Shown here: positions 33,786 through 42,384 of the stretch, one piece after another
Position numbering within the stretch: the first letter of the stretch is position 1
How the letters are laid out: the number at the start of each line of letters is the position of its first letter
DNA from: CADEDV01 sp964437415
GTDB lineage: Bacteria > Bacteroidota > Bacteroidia > Chitinophagales > Chitinophagaceae
Direction of reading: 5' to 3'
NCBI GenBank assembly: GCA_964437415.1
Contig: CAYTGN010000008.1
Location: forward strand, 62,001-126,000
DNA: 64,000 bases
Made by a program: the position numbers and the translations under genes
Notes under the pieces: generated by a model
The model's input: only the letters and a program-made list of their open reading frames with translations
Database searches by the model: none
Told to the model about the DNA's origin: nothing

Positions 33786-35551
33786 ATCTTCTGTTTGGGA
33801 ATTGTGATCATAAACGTAGTTCCTTTGCCCGGTTCGCTGTCCACGGCAATCGTTCCCCCGTGTTTTTTCACCACATGGGCCGTGTAGCTCAGCCCGAGGC
33901 CATAGCCTTTTGCATTATGGATGTCGCCCTGCGGCACCCGGAAGAATTTATCAAACACTTTACCCTGGTAGGCCGGGTGAATGCCGATGCCATTATCGGT
34001 CATGGTCATTGCTACCGTATTTTCTTTTTCCTCGAGATTAATCTTTATCACCGGTTTTTCACCGCCATATTTCAGGGCATTATCCAGCAGGTTGAATACC
34101 ACACTCAGCAGGTGTAACCGGTCGGCCTGCAGGTTGCAATCCCCTTCCACATTCACAGAAACTGTGGCATGGTATTTCTCTATCTGCAACCTCATGGATG
34201 AAACCACTTCATCCACCACATCCTGCAGGTTCAGCATTTCATATTTCAGTTCGATCTCTTTTTTCTCAAACATCGAAAGCTTCAGCACTTTGTCCACCAG
34301 CAGGTTCAGCCGCTGCAATTCGTTTTGTGAAATATCAAGATATTCCTGTGTACGCTTCGGGTCGTGGATGGCATTAAAATTTTTCAGCGCTTCAATTGCT
34401 ACTCCCACGGTTGCAATCGGTGTTTTCAGTTCATGGGTGATATTGCTGATAAATTCGTTTTTCAGTTCGGCCAGCCGTTGCTGCTTCAGCATATTGCGAT
34501 ACAACATCACAAAAGAAGCGATGGTGATGCCCACCAGCAGCAGCGAGAATAAAAGCGGCAGTTTCAGTTTGTCCAGCATATAGGCAGCTGTGCTTTGCAG
34601 GGAGAGGGTGAAACTTGCCGGGTTGGAAAAACCAATGGTAACCGTGTTTGCTTCCACCGCTTCAGTACTGTCGGCTCTTTCCACCCTGAAGCTGACATTG
34701 ATCTTGTCTTCGTTCAGGCGCATAGCATAAGCGCTGTCTATCTCCTGCAGGGTCACCGAATCTTTTTGAGAAAGTGAATCCACATTATACAGGAATTGAA
34801 AAACAGTGTTGCCGCGGGAAGGTGGTTGCATCGGACCCCGCAACATTATTTCTTCGGGGAGTTTAGCTACCCCGCTTCTTTCCACAATTACATTTCCTTT
34901 ATTGTCTTTGAATGAAAAACTATCTTTTCCCCGGACCGGTTTTACAGTATGCCGCAGGGCAACCTTGCCTTCTTCCGAATCATCTCCCTCTTTATACACA
35001 TGTACTTCACTGATCATTTCAGGAGTAACCTTGAATGAGTCGGAGCTTGTGACGGAAATCGTTTTCACCGATCCCGTTTTTTGTTTCAATGAATCGAATA
35101 ACAGCCGGCGCATACTGTCGCTTTTCAATGTGATCATGACTGATGACGAAAGACCGCTGTCTTTTTTAACCGAATTCTTCATCTTTTCCTGTATCAGGTT
35201 GATTACAGAGATTGGTGGTTCGATGCTACGGATCATGGGTTTTGCCGGCAGGGCATTGACTGCAATCCTTTTTTTGTCAGTAACAAATTCATCAGGTTTG
35301 ATCGAATCCAACCAAAGAGTAAAGCGTTCAAGTTTCAGTTTGGATGCCTGCAATTTCAGAATCGTTTGCCGGAAAGCTGCATTGGTTTTGATGTCGAGAT
35401 TCTGTTTCTCCCGGTCATAATTATTTTTGAGCCAGTATACCTGGAAACCGGTGACACTAATGATGGCCACCCCCATCAGCAGGGCTGAAAGCCGTAACCG
35501 GCTGGTGCTTTTTACCGCTTTGTTACTCCTATGTTGGCGGGTTGTCGTCAT
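33782..35551 (-). CDS. Membrane sensor histidine kinase
   Basis: A 589-residue protein. A first transmembrane helix lies at about residues 22-42, a large periplasmic sensor region at about 45-325, and a second helix at about 330-350. The HisKA motif has phospho-acceptor His373 (ITHELKTPIA), followed by HATPase boxes NLLDNALKYG, DNGIGI and KGYGLGLS. The periplasmic region belongs to no sensor family recognised here. It is the first gene of the two-component operon and has a perfect -7 box just upstream. In layout it resembles the Bacteroidota kinases paired with RprY-like regulators. Confidence 0.92.
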   Translation of the reverse strand: MTTTRQHRSNKAVKSTSRLRLSALLMGVAIISVTGFQVYWLKNNYDREKQNLDIKTNAAFRQTILKLQASKLKLERFTLWLDSIKPDEFVTDKKRIAVNALPAKPMIRSIEPPISVINLIQEKMKNSVKKDSGLSSSVMITLKSDSMRRLLFDSLKQKTGSVKTISVTSSDSFKVTPEMISEVHVYKEGDDSEEGKVALRHTVKPVRGKDSFSFKDNKGNVIVERSGVAKLPEEIMLRGPMQPPSRGNTVFQFLYNVDSLSQKDSVTLQEIDSAYAMRLNEDKINVSFRVERADSTEAVEANTVTIGFSNPASFTLSLQSTAAYMLDKLKLPLLFSLLLVGITIASFVMLYRNMLKQQRLAELKNEFISNITHELKTPIATVGVAIEALKNFNAIHDPKRTQEYLDISQNELQRLNLLVDKVLKLSMFEKKEIELKYEMLNLQDVVDEVVSSMRLQIEKYHATVSVNVEGDCNLQADRLHLLSVVFNLLDNALKYGGEKPVIKINLEEKENTVAMTMTDNGIGIHPAYQGKVFDKFFRVPQGDIHNAKGYGLGLSYTAHVVKKHGGTIAVDSEPGKGTTFMITIPKQKI

Positions 35552-35561
35552 CTGGATTATT

Positions 35562-35569
35562 CAAAAGTA
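35562..35569 (-). promoter_or_regulatory. Bacteroidota -7 box (TACTTTTG) of the two-component operon
   Basis: Read on the minus strand this is a perfect TAnnTTTG, with its first T 18 bases before the sensor kinase ATG. No TTTG at the standard upstream distance was found. It lies back to back with the plus-strand box of the GLPDLI gene. Confidence 0.5.
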
Positions 35570-35656
35570 GAAAAGCTTTTGCGGTTTGCCGGTCGTTATT
35601 AACCTTTATTAACCTAAATGAAAGGTGGCTTAACTTATTTTGCCTTCGGGCTTATA

Positions 35657-35664
35657 TAGTTTTG
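35657..35664 (+). promoter_or_regulatory. Bacteroidota -7 box (TAGTTTTG) of the GLPDLI gene
   Basis: A perfect TAnnTTTG, with its first T 26 bases before the ATG at 35683. A TTTG at 35639-35642 is only 14 bases upstream of the box, shorter than the usual spacing. Confidence 0.5.
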
Positions 35665-35682
35665 AACTTAAATCAATCGTTT

Positions 35683-36492
35683 ATGAAAAGACTATCTCTG
35701 GTGACTAGTGCCCTGGCTGTCTTTATGCTCGGCGCTGCACAACAAAAAGAAGGTAAAGTGATCTATGAAAGAGCTTCCCAGACACCTGCCCGCAGCTTCA
35801 GCATCAATGGCATGACACAGGAGATACCCGCCTCTGTCCGCAAAGACAAATTTGAGCTGGACTTTGGCAATAACAAATCATTGTGGAAACAGGCCGACCC
35901 GGAAAATGATACAGAAACGATGACATCCGGCGATGGTGGAGGTGGCTTTGTATTCAGGCAGGTGGTGGCAGGCACCAATGATGTCGTGTTTTCTGATTTT
36001 GAAGCCGCCAAAAGAATTGAGAAAAGAGAAATGTTTGACCGCACATTTATCATTGACGACAGCATCCGTCCACTGAAATGGAAAATGACCGGTGAATCCA
36101 AAATGATATTAAACCATCCCTGCATGAAGGCAACCAGCACCAGCATCAGCCAGCGTACACAAATGACGATGGACAATGGAAAAATGGAAAGAAAGGAAGT
36201 ATCCGATACATCAGAGATCGTTGCCTGGTTTGCCAGCGATATACCTGTTTCCGCCGGGCCCGGTGAATACCAGGGACAACTGCCCGGTCTTATTCTTGAA
36301 ATGAATATTGGCAATGGGCGGCAGGTTTATACTGCTTTGGAAATAAAAGAAAAAGCAGACCTGTCTGACATTAAAGCTCCTTCGGGCAAGAAGCGTTATA
36401 CACAGGAAGAGTTCCGCAAGGAAAGAGACAAGATGATGAAAGAAATGCAGGATAATATGGGCGGCGGCAACCGAAGGATTATTATGAACTGA
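35683..36492 (+). CDS. GLPDLI family exported protein
   Basis: A 269-residue protein starting MKRLSLVTSALAVFMLGAAQQ; the open frame extends further 5' to 35542 but that part has no signal peptide and precedes the -7 box. The family signature region GLPGLILEMNI occurs as QGQLPGLILEMNIGNG at about residue 200, preceded by the typical EIVAWFASDIPVSAGPGEYQG. C-terminal residues are Met- and Lys-rich (KERDKMMKEMQDNMGGG). GLPDLI proteins are secreted Bacteroidota proteins of unknown role. Divergent orientation to a two-component system suggests control by it. Confidence 0.85.
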   Translation: MKRLSLVTSALAVFMLGAAQQKEGKVIYERASQTPARSFSINGMTQEIPASVRKDKFELDFGNNKSLWKQADPENDTETMTSGDGGGGFVFRQVVAGTNDVVFSDFEAAKRIEKREMFDRTFIIDDSIRPLKWKMTGESKMILNHPCMKATSTSISQRTQMTMDNGKMERKEVSDTSEIVAWFASDIPVSAGPGEYQGQLPGLILEMNIGNGRQVYTALEIKEKADLSDIKAPSGKKRYTQEEFRKERDKMMKEMQDNMGGGNRRIIMN

Positions 36493-36519
36493 TACTAACT
36501 ATCTGTGATGTGTTGAAGA

Positions 36520-36547
36520 CCCTTGCCGTTAGTGGCAGGGGTTTTTT
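36520..36547 (+). terminator. Intrinsic terminator after the GLPDLI gene
   Basis: CCCTTGCC and GGCAGGGG pair (one G-T wobble) around a 6-base loop, followed by six T, 27 bases after the GLPDLI stop. Confidence 0.85.
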
Positions 36548-36795
36548 ATAAAGCAATTTGTGCTCTGAAAAAATTGTGGTCAGAATACTGTTTTTTGAGT
36601 TACTTTATTATTCTTAATAAATATGAGGTTCTGTATAGTAGGTACACATAATAGATGGCATAACTATTTAGCCCACAAAATCGGGAAGACATAAATTTCT
36701 GGCAACTTACGCTTAGCACTGAAATTTAATACATATCAGGTAATAATCTCCCTGATCAGCAATTGAAATCAGTATCAGATGTTTAGCGGCCGGCA
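36548..36795. other. AT-rich intergenic stretch between converging transcripts
   Basis: Together with the terminator just before it, this makes about 300 bases without a gene between the GLPDLI gene (+) and the Nramp-like gene (-). It is AT-rich with no convincing frame, hairpin-plus-T-run or promoter box. Nothing further is seen in it. Confidence 0.6.
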
Positions 36796-37974
36796 TCAAA
36801 ACAACCTCCCCCAACTCTGCAAAATCACCAGGTATCCCATCCACGACATTGAGGCCACCACCGCCCAGCCAACGAACTGGAGTAACAGTGAATGCTTATA
36901 AGTATTAACAATAGAAGATTTGGTGGCAGCAACAAGAATAACGGCCAGTGCAACAGGAAGTATCAGACCATTCACTGCACCTGCCAGCACCAGTAACTTC
37001 ACCGGGTGGCCAAGAAAAACAAAGATGATGGTGGAGGTAATAATAAATATACTGGTAACAAGCTTTTCATGTTTGTTTATAGCCGGCACCAGTGTTTTCC
37101 AAAAAGAAACGGAAGTGTAAGAAGCGCCGATGACCGAAGTGATGGCGGCACACCACAACACGATGCCAAAGAATTTATAACCGATCTCACCTGCGGCAGA
37201 TTGAAATACCGATGCGGCAGGGTTGCCTGCTGCCAGAGTGATGCCCTGCGATACCACACCCAGGGCTGCAAGAAATAAAACGAACCGCATAAAAGAAGTG
37301 ATAAGAATACCGCTGACCGAACTCCTTGTTACCTGTTGCAGGTTTTCTTTTCCCTTCATGCCCGCATCCAGCAAACGATGTGCCCCGGCAAAAGAGATAT
37401 AACCGCCGACGGTGCCGCCCACCAGCGTCACAATCTTCATCACATCAATTTTTTCCGGCCAGATGGTTCGGTATAATGCTTCACCCACAGGTGGCTGCGA
37501 AGAAAAAGCGATATACACCGTGAGACCGATCATCAGCAACCCAAGAATTTTTACCAGCACATCAATCAGCTTACCGGCTTCTTTGTACCAGAAGATACCC
37601 AATGCTATAAGACAACTGATGATGGCGCCATATGCTGTTTCTATCCCCAGCAATACATTTAATCCCAAACCTGCCCCGGCGATATTGCCGATGTTAAAGA
37701 TCAATCCCCCGAAAGCAATGAGACCGGCGAGAAAAAATCCAAGACCCGGCAGCAGTTTGTTGGCAATATCCTGTGCCCTGTGTTCACTTACGGTGATGAT
37801 GCGCCAGATATTCAGTTGTGCGCCGATGTCGAGCAGGATAGAAATGAGAATAACAAAACCAAAACTGGTGAGCAATTCCTGTGTGAAGAGACTTGTTTGT
37901 GTGAGAAAACCCGGGCCAATGGCAGATGTGGCCATCAGGAATGCAGCGCCAAGAATAGCACTACTCCTTTTCAT
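36796..37974 (-). CDS. Nramp-like (SLC11 fold) transporter of the 5-oxoprolinase operon, lacking metal-binding motifs
   Basis: A 392-residue protein with about eleven transmembrane helices and Nramp-family similarity. Classic Nramp proteins bind metal through DPGN in helix 1 and an (A/M)xH-type motif in helix 6. Here the helix-1 motif is SAIGPGFLTQT (Gly20-Pro-Gly, no Asp or Asn) and the helix-6 region reads GGYISFAGAHRLLDAG. The gene overlaps pxpA by 4 bases. In Bacillus subtilis an Nramp-like gene, ycsG, lies in the homologous ycsF-kipI-kipA cluster. Import of 5-oxoproline or a related compound is more likely than metal transport; this is inference from motif loss and context. Confidence 0.85.
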   Translation of the reverse strand: MKRSSAILGAAFLMATSAIGPGFLTQTSLFTQELLTSFGFVILISILLDIGAQLNIWRIITVSEHRAQDIANKLLPGLGFFLAGLIAFGGLIFNIGNIAGAGLGLNVLLGIETAYGAIISCLIALGIFWYKEAGKLIDVLVKILGLLMIGLTVYIAFSSQPPVGEALYRTIWPEKIDVMKIVTLVGGTVGGYISFAGAHRLLDAGMKGKENLQQVTRSSVSGILITSFMRFVLFLAALGVVSQGITLAAGNPAASVFQSAAGEIGYKFFGIVLWCAAITSVIGASYTSVSFWKTLVPAINKHEKLVTSIFIITSTIIFVFLGHPVKLLVLAGAVNGLILPVALAVILVAATKSSIVNTYKHSLLLQFVGWAVVASMSWMGYLVILQSWGRLF

Positions 37975-38684
37975 AAATCTTGTATTGCCTGGTGAATCGC
38001 TTTGGCAAATGTCGGTGCATTTTTTCCGTCACTATGAATGCAGACCGTTTCAGCTATGATGGGAATTTTTTTGCCACTCACTGCTGTTACCGTCCCTTCG
38101 CTGATCATTTGCAGCACCTGTTCTACTGCTTTGCCGGTTTCATCAATAAGGGCATTGTTTTCAGATCTTGGTGTTAAAGAACCATTCTCCTGGTAAGTGC
38201 GGTCGGCAAAAACCTCGCTGGCTGTTTTCAGCCCTGCTTTTTTTGCTTCTTCTATGGACTGGCTTCCGCTTAACCCGAAAAGAACAAGGTTGCTGTCATA
38301 ATCTTTTACTGCCGCAGCAATGGTTTTGGCAATGACGGCGTCTCTTGCCGACATATTATACAAAGCGCCGTGCGGTTTCACATGATGCATCTTTGCATCG
38401 AAAGGGTTCAGGATCTCATCCATCAATATCAGCTGCTGCTGCACCAGTTCGTAAACATCTTCTGCGTCAAGCTGCATTTCTGTTCTTCCAAAATTGCTTT
38501 TGTCAAAAAATGAAACATGGGCCCCGATGCGGACATGATGTTTCATCGCCAGCTCAATGGTTTGCCACATGGTTTTTTCATCACCGGCATGATAACCACA
38601 GGCAATATTGGCCGAGCTGATCCAGGGCATGATGTCACTGTCATGGCCTATGCCTTCACCCATATCGCAGTTAATGTCTGTCAA
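37971..38684 (-). CDS. pxpA: 5-oxoprolinase subunit A (LamB/YcsF family)
   Basis: A 237-residue cytosolic protein. The family landmarks are INCDMGEGIGHD at the N-terminus, SANIACGYHAGDEKTMW, GAHVSFFDKSNFGR, HVKPHGALYNMS and the C-terminal ETVCIHSDG. With PxpB and PxpC it forms the prokaryotic ATP-dependent 5-oxoprolinase that opens 5-oxoproline to glutamate, removing a damage product of glutamine and glutamyl compounds. Both ends overlap neighbours by 4 bases (pxpC before, transporter after), a tightly coupled operon. Confidence 0.95.
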   Translation of the reverse strand: MTDINCDMGEGIGHDSDIMPWISSANIACGYHAGDEKTMWQTIELAMKHHVRIGAHVSFFDKSNFGRTEMQLDAEDVYELVQQQLILMDEILNPFDAKMHHVKPHGALYNMSARDAVIAKTIAAAVKDYDSNLVLFGLSGSQSIEEAKKAGLKTASEVFADRTYQENGSLTPRSENNALIDETGKAVEQVLQMISEGTVTAVSGKKIPIIAETVCIHSDGKNAPTFAKAIHQAIQDL

Positions 38685-39667
38685 AGCGAAGCAAAGAGAT
38701 TTTCCAGTTTGAATTTACAGGCATTTTGCTGTTGCAGCAAATGTTGTTGTTGTTTTATCAGTAACTGTTCAGCATTTTCTACGGAAGTAAAGCGGAAATG
38801 AAGCGGGTCGCCGGGTTTCAGCTGAGCCAGTTTTGTATGATGCGCCGTTATCACATGGGCAATTTTCGGATAACCTCCTGCTGTCTGGTGGTCGGCCATC
38901 AGGATGATGAGCTGGCCATTGGGCAATAATTGTATCGTTCCAAAATCAACAGCAGAGGAAACGAGGTTGCCAACACCGGAAGAAAGTCTTGTTCCATCGA
39001 GCAGGTAACCCATCCGGTCTGACCGGGGCGAAACATAGAATGGCTCTTGCAAAAAATCCGCCTGTGCTTTTTTGTCCGGCACATCCCATTCACTGCCGGG
39101 TAATATTAAAATTTCATCATCAGCATCTTTATTCAATGGCACAGCATTCCAGGGTAGCACAACAAACTCTCTTCCGGCCAGCACTGATCGTACATCGGGC
39201 AATAAATCTATACTGATCTCATCATCCTGCTGCAGGGCCCTTCCTTTAAAACCGCCGCAACCAGCTTTCAGGTTGCTGCTGAAACTGCCCAGCCAGGGCT
39301 GAATATTGAATCCTCCCATCACGGAGAGATAAGCCCTGCTTCCTTTTTTTATTTTCAGGAATTGAAGAATGCTGAATTTGCTTAGCAAAACGGGATGATA
39401 CATCGGTATCTCTTCCCCGTTTACCGCCGCTGTGAAATCGGCGCCGCTGATAGCAATCAGTGCAGGTTGTTCAAAAAAGAAAGAAGAAGCGGGAAAATGA
39501 ATTTCTATCACAGCATCGTTTAGTTCATTCCCCACCAGCAGGTTTGCTGTTTGCGCTGCCAGCTTATCCATGGCCCCGCCGGGATTGATACCAAGGTGCT
39601 GATAATGGTATCGCCCCGTGTCTTGTATGCTGTCCTGTATGCCCGCCTTAATAATTCTCAAATTCAT
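38681..39667 (-). CDS. pxpC: 5-oxoprolinase subunit C (biotin-dependent carboxyltransferase-like, KipA type)
   Basis: ATG 39667 gives 328 residues starting MNLRIIKAGIQDSIQDTGR, the standard start of this family; a longer frame to 39739 would run deep into pxpB. Conserved segments are YHYQHLGINPGGAMD, LVGNELNDAVIEI, LSSGVGNLVSSAVDFGTIQL and MADHQTAGGYPKIAHVI. It works with PxpA and PxpB in 5-oxoproline hydrolysis. The start overlaps the pxpB 3' end by 20 bases and its stop overlaps pxpA by 4 bases. Confidence 0.93.
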   Translation of the reverse strand: MNLRIIKAGIQDSIQDTGRYHYQHLGINPGGAMDKLAAQTANLLVGNELNDAVIEIHFPASSFFFEQPALIAISGADFTAAVNGEEIPMYHPVLLSKFSILQFLKIKKGSRAYLSVMGGFNIQPWLGSFSSNLKAGCGGFKGRALQQDDEISIDLLPDVRSVLAGREFVVLPWNAVPLNKDADDEILILPGSEWDVPDKKAQADFLQEPFYVSPRSDRMGYLLDGTRLSSGVGNLVSSAVDFGTIQLLPNGQLIILMADHQTAGGYPKIAHVITAHHTKLAQLKPGDPLHFRFTSVENAEQLLIKQQQHLLQQQNACKFKLENLFASL

Positions 39668-40379
39668 GTTGACTGATTGCATAGAAGCGAACCGTATCGC
39701 CTGTGTGTAATAAACAGGGGTCTTCTTTGCCGGCATCAAATAATTTCATTGGTGTTTGCCCTATCACCTGCCAGCCGCCGGGTGAATCCAAAGGATAAAC
39801 CCCGGTTTGATTACCGGCAATGCCTACACTGCCTGCTTTCACCGGCGCAGGCTGATCTTTTCTTGGCGCTGCAATCACATCATCCACCTGCCCCATATAG
39901 GCAAAGCCCGGGAGAAACCCCATCATGAACACCCGGTATGTTTTGGATGAGTGAATTTTTATCACTTCTTCTGTACTGATATTCCTGTATGCCGCAACCG
40001 TTTCAATATTTGCTGCAAACGCCTTTTCATAACAAACAGGAATTTCGATCAAACGGCCTTTGCCTGCAATGCCGGGGATTGTTTCCTGCAGCAATTGTTC
40101 CAGTTTTGTTTTCATCCAATCAGCTACTGTGCCGGCGGGGTTGAACTTTTTTTTGATGACCCATACATCATAGTAAACCGTAAGTGAGCTATAAGCTGGA
40201 ACGATCTCCTTTATTCCTTCAAAGGAGTTTTTTTGCAGGTATTGCCAGCAATCCATCACCCGGTCGTTCAATTGCTCATCCACCCGGTTGCCCAGTTCAA
40301 TGGTCAATGCGGTATCACCCAGGGAATAAATACGATATGTGTGCTGCTGAATCAACTGCTGATGGTTTGAAGATACCAA
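39648..40379 (-). CDS. pxpB: 5-oxoprolinase subunit B (allophanate hydrolase subunit 1-like, KipI type)
   Basis: The family domain begins at YRIYSLGDTALTIELG and includes VYYDVW, MGFLPGFAYMGQVDD, PAPVKAGSVGIAGNQTGVYP and SPGGWQVIGQTP. No ATG precedes the domain except one at 40469, which would overlap the divergent radical SAM gene by 74 bases. A TTG start at 40379 (given here, 243 residues) or 40355 is more likely. It is the first gene of the pxpB-pxpC-pxpA-transporter operon. In Bacillus the homologue KipI was first described as a histidine-kinase inhibitor; the 5-oxoprolinase role is the established one for the trio. Confidence 0.88.
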   Translation of the reverse strand: MVSSNHQQLIQQHTYRIYSLGDTALTIELGNRVDEQLNDRVMDCWQYLQKNSFEGIKEIVPAYSSLTVYYDVWVIKKKFNPAGTVADWMKTKLEQLLQETIPGIAGKGRLIEIPVCYEKAFAANIETVAAYRNISTEEVIKIHSSKTYRVFMMGFLPGFAYMGQVDDVIAAPRKDQPAPVKAGSVGIAGNQTGVYPLDSPGGWQVIGQTPMKLFDAGKEDPCLLHTGDTVRFYAISQHEFENY

Positions 40380-40381
40380 CT

Positions 40382-40389
40382 TAACTTTA
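40382..40389 (+). promoter_or_regulatory. -7-like box (TAACTTTA) before the radical SAM gene
   Basis: One mismatch to TAnnTTTG, with its first T 14 bases before the ATG at 40396. On the opposite strand it abuts the proposed TTG start of pxpB, so the two units share a very compact divergent control region. Confidence 0.35.
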
Positions 40390-40395
40390 CTTCCG

Positions 40396-41427
40396 ATGCC
40401 GAAGTTGAACAGAAACGATACGCTGAATTTGCTCTCTAAGTTAACACTTCGCCGCACCTGGAACGGCATAAAAGTGCTGAGCAGTTATTATATCAGCAAA
40501 TGGATAAAAAAACCTGTTCAATGGGGCTATCCTGTTTCCGTTTCTTTTGAGCCGACCACTTCCTGCAACCTGCGTTGCCCGGAATGTCCCAGCGGGCTGA
40601 GAGCATTTACAAGACCTACGGGAATGCTGCAAAAAGATTTTTTTGGAGAGACGATAGACCAGTTGCACAAAGAACTGCTCTATCTTGTTTTTTATTTCCA
40701 GGGAGAACCTTATCTCAATCCTGATTTCCTGGATATGGTGAAGTATGCTTCGCAGAAAAAAATTTATACCGCCACATCCACCAATGCGCATTACCTGAAT
40801 GATGCCAATGCAAAAAGAACGGTGGAAAGCGGTCTTGACCGGCTCATCATCTCTATTGACGGAACCACGCAGGATGTATATCAGCAGTATCGTGTGGGCG
40901 GACGATTGGACAAAGTGCTTGAAGGAGCAAAGAACATTGTGAAGTGGAAAAAAGAACTGAAAAGCAAAAAACCTTTTGTGGTATTCCAGTTCCTGGTGGT
41001 GAAACCCAATGAGCACCAGGTGGAAGAAGTAAAGACATTAGGTAAAGAGATTGGTGTGGACGATGTGTGGTTCAAAACAGCACAGGTGTATGATTTTGAA
41101 AACGATCCGAACAACCTGATCCCCACTATTGACAAATTCAGCCGTTACCGGAAAAAAGAAAACGGCTATGAATTCAAAGGCAAATTAGCCAATCATTGCT
41201 GGCGGCTATGGCATGACCCCGTCATCACCTGGGATGGCCTGGTGGCGCCTTGTTGTTTTGACAAAGATGCACAGCACCGCCTCGGCGACCTGAAACAAAA
41301 ATCTTTTAAAGAGATCTGGAAAAATGGGGAGTACACAAAGTTCAGAACACAAATTTTAAAAGGAAGAAAGAATATTGACATCTGCGCCAATTGTTCCGAA
41401 GGAACCAAAGTGTGGAGCAATGATTAA
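40396..41427 (+). CDS. Radical SAM/SPASM domain protein
   Basis: A 343-residue protein. The radical-SAM cluster is Cys57, Cys61 and Cys64 in TSCNLRCPECPSG. After the core barrel (DRLIISIDGTTQDVYQQYR, FQFLVVKPNEHQVEEV) comes a SPASM-type C-terminal region with cysteines in HCWRLW, VAPCCFDKDAQHRLGDL and ICANCSEG for auxiliary clusters. SPASM proteins mature peptides or modify enzymes and cofactors; the substrate here is not evident. It starts back to back with the pxp operon, and the gene after it is on the other strand, so no partner is in operon with it. Confidence 0.85.
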   Translation: MPKLNRNDTLNLLSKLTLRRTWNGIKVLSSYYISKWIKKPVQWGYPVSVSFEPTTSCNLRCPECPSGLRAFTRPTGMLQKDFFGETIDQLHKELLYLVFYFQGEPYLNPDFLDMVKYASQKKIYTATSTNAHYLNDANAKRTVESGLDRLIISIDGTTQDVYQQYRVGGRLDKVLEGAKNIVKWKKELKSKKPFVVFQFLVVKPNEHQVEEVKTLGKEIGVDDVWFKTAQVYDFENDPNNLIPTIDKFSRYRKKENGYEFKGKLANHCWRLWHDPVITWDGLVAPCCFDKDAQHRLGDLKQKSFKEIWKNGEYTKFRTQILKGRKNIDICANCSEGTKVWSND

Positions 41428-41459
41428 TTGTTCTCATCACTCCACACTGCCGTGATAAT

Positions 41460-42053
41460 TTATTGCTCTTTTATATCACCCCTTTCATTATCTTCCCTTT
41501 CTCTTTCATACACCATCAGCTTCACTTTCCACTCCAGCAGTTCATACTCCATGCCCAGTTCAACTTTTAGTTTTTTCAGGGCGGTGCTGCCGTTGTCAAC
41601 AGAAAAAATGATGCTGGTGAATTTTTTTTCTTCTGCAGGGCTTTCAAACGGTGCTTTTAAACGCAGGTAAACACCTTCTTCCATTTTGACGGACAGATTG
41701 TTCAGCTGGTTATATAGCGATTTGAATTTCTTTTTGGCTTCTTCAAAATCTTGGGTGGTCAGCAGCAACGCCTGCCAGCTCACAATAGCATGTTTGTTGG
41801 CCGAACTGTAATGCGTGATGCTGGCTTCTTCGGCGCCATCCACTTTGAAGTTGCAGGCATAATCAACCGACTGCGGGTTCTGCACCAGTTTTTCTCCCCT
41901 TAGGTTGTTGAATTGATTCGGATAATCCGCAATCACTTTTTTGATATCAGGACCAATCCCGTTGGCAACAGGAAGTTTTAACTGGGCAAAGCTGATTGAA
42001 ACTGTGAACAGGGAAATCGTAATAAGCGTAAGTGTTTTTACGGCATTTTTCAT
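41460..42053 (-). CDS. Exported protein of unknown function
   Basis: A 197-residue protein with a signal peptide (LTLITISLFTVSISFAQ). The mature part is mixed alpha/beta with two Cys-free helical blocks and EEGVYLRLKAPFESPAEEKKF, ending in a highly charged tail (YEREREDNERGDIKEQ). No family recognised. It converges on the radical SAM gene with a 32-base gap. Confidence 0.6.
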   Translation of the reverse strand: MKNAVKTLTLITISLFTVSISFAQLKLPVANGIGPDIKKVIADYPNQFNNLRGEKLVQNPQSVDYACNFKVDGAEEASITHYSSANKHAIVSWQALLLTTQDFEEAKKKFKSLYNQLNNLSVKMEEGVYLRLKAPFESPAEEKKFTSIIFSVDNGSTALKKLKVELGMEYELLEWKVKLMVYEREREDNERGDIKEQ

Positions 42054-42161
42054 GAGTTTGGATTTAACGGGTTAGTAACAAAGGGCAATATTATTAAATT
42101 GTAGTTTTATTTCATACTTTTTACAACCAATTTTCGTTAACCCTATATTAAATGAAGGACT

Positions 42162-42320
42162 ATGAAAAACAGGAACATCGTCTATGCCCGTGAAGAGGCA
42201 AAAATTTACCAGCGTTATTACAGACCTTCCCTGAATGTATTCCGATTGCTGCGATCTGTTCTCGGCGTTTTTATCTCCGGTTCATCGCCTGCAACCGGTT
42301 CTTATGCAAGAAGGAAATAA
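42162..42320 (+). CDS. Small basic protein (52 residues), unknown function
   Basis: ATG at 42162, TAA at 42318-42320. It encodes an Arg- and Tyr-rich N-terminus (NRNIVYAREEAKIYQRYYRP), a short hydrophobic stretch (VFRLLRSVLGVFISG) and a Ser/Arg tail. It stands alone between two minus-strand genes and is followed by a strong terminator 35 bases later, which supports a real transcript. No family recognised; the short hydrophobic segment may associate with membranes. Confidence 0.5.
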   Translation: MKNRNIVYAREEAKIYQRYYRPSLNVFRLLRSVLGVFISGSSPATGSYARRK

Positions 42321-42354
42321 TGAGCTGACTTACTAACCCACTAACCATACAATC

Positions 42355-42383
42355 AAATCCCGGCATGATACCGGGATTTTTTT
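42355..42383. terminator. Bidirectional intrinsic terminator
   Basis: AAATCCCGG and CCGGGATTT pair around CATGATA, flanked by an A-run on the left and seven T on the right. It lies between the 52-residue frame (+) and the beta-barrel gene ending at 42385 (-), and can serve both. Confidence 0.88.
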
Positions 42384-42384
42384 A

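Noticed and set aside
40396..42320. Radical SAM/SPASM gene plus the 52-residue frame as a ribosomal-peptide (RiPP) pair.
   Set aside because: They are 735 bases apart with an opposite-strand gene between, and the small protein lacks a Cys-rich or repeated core.
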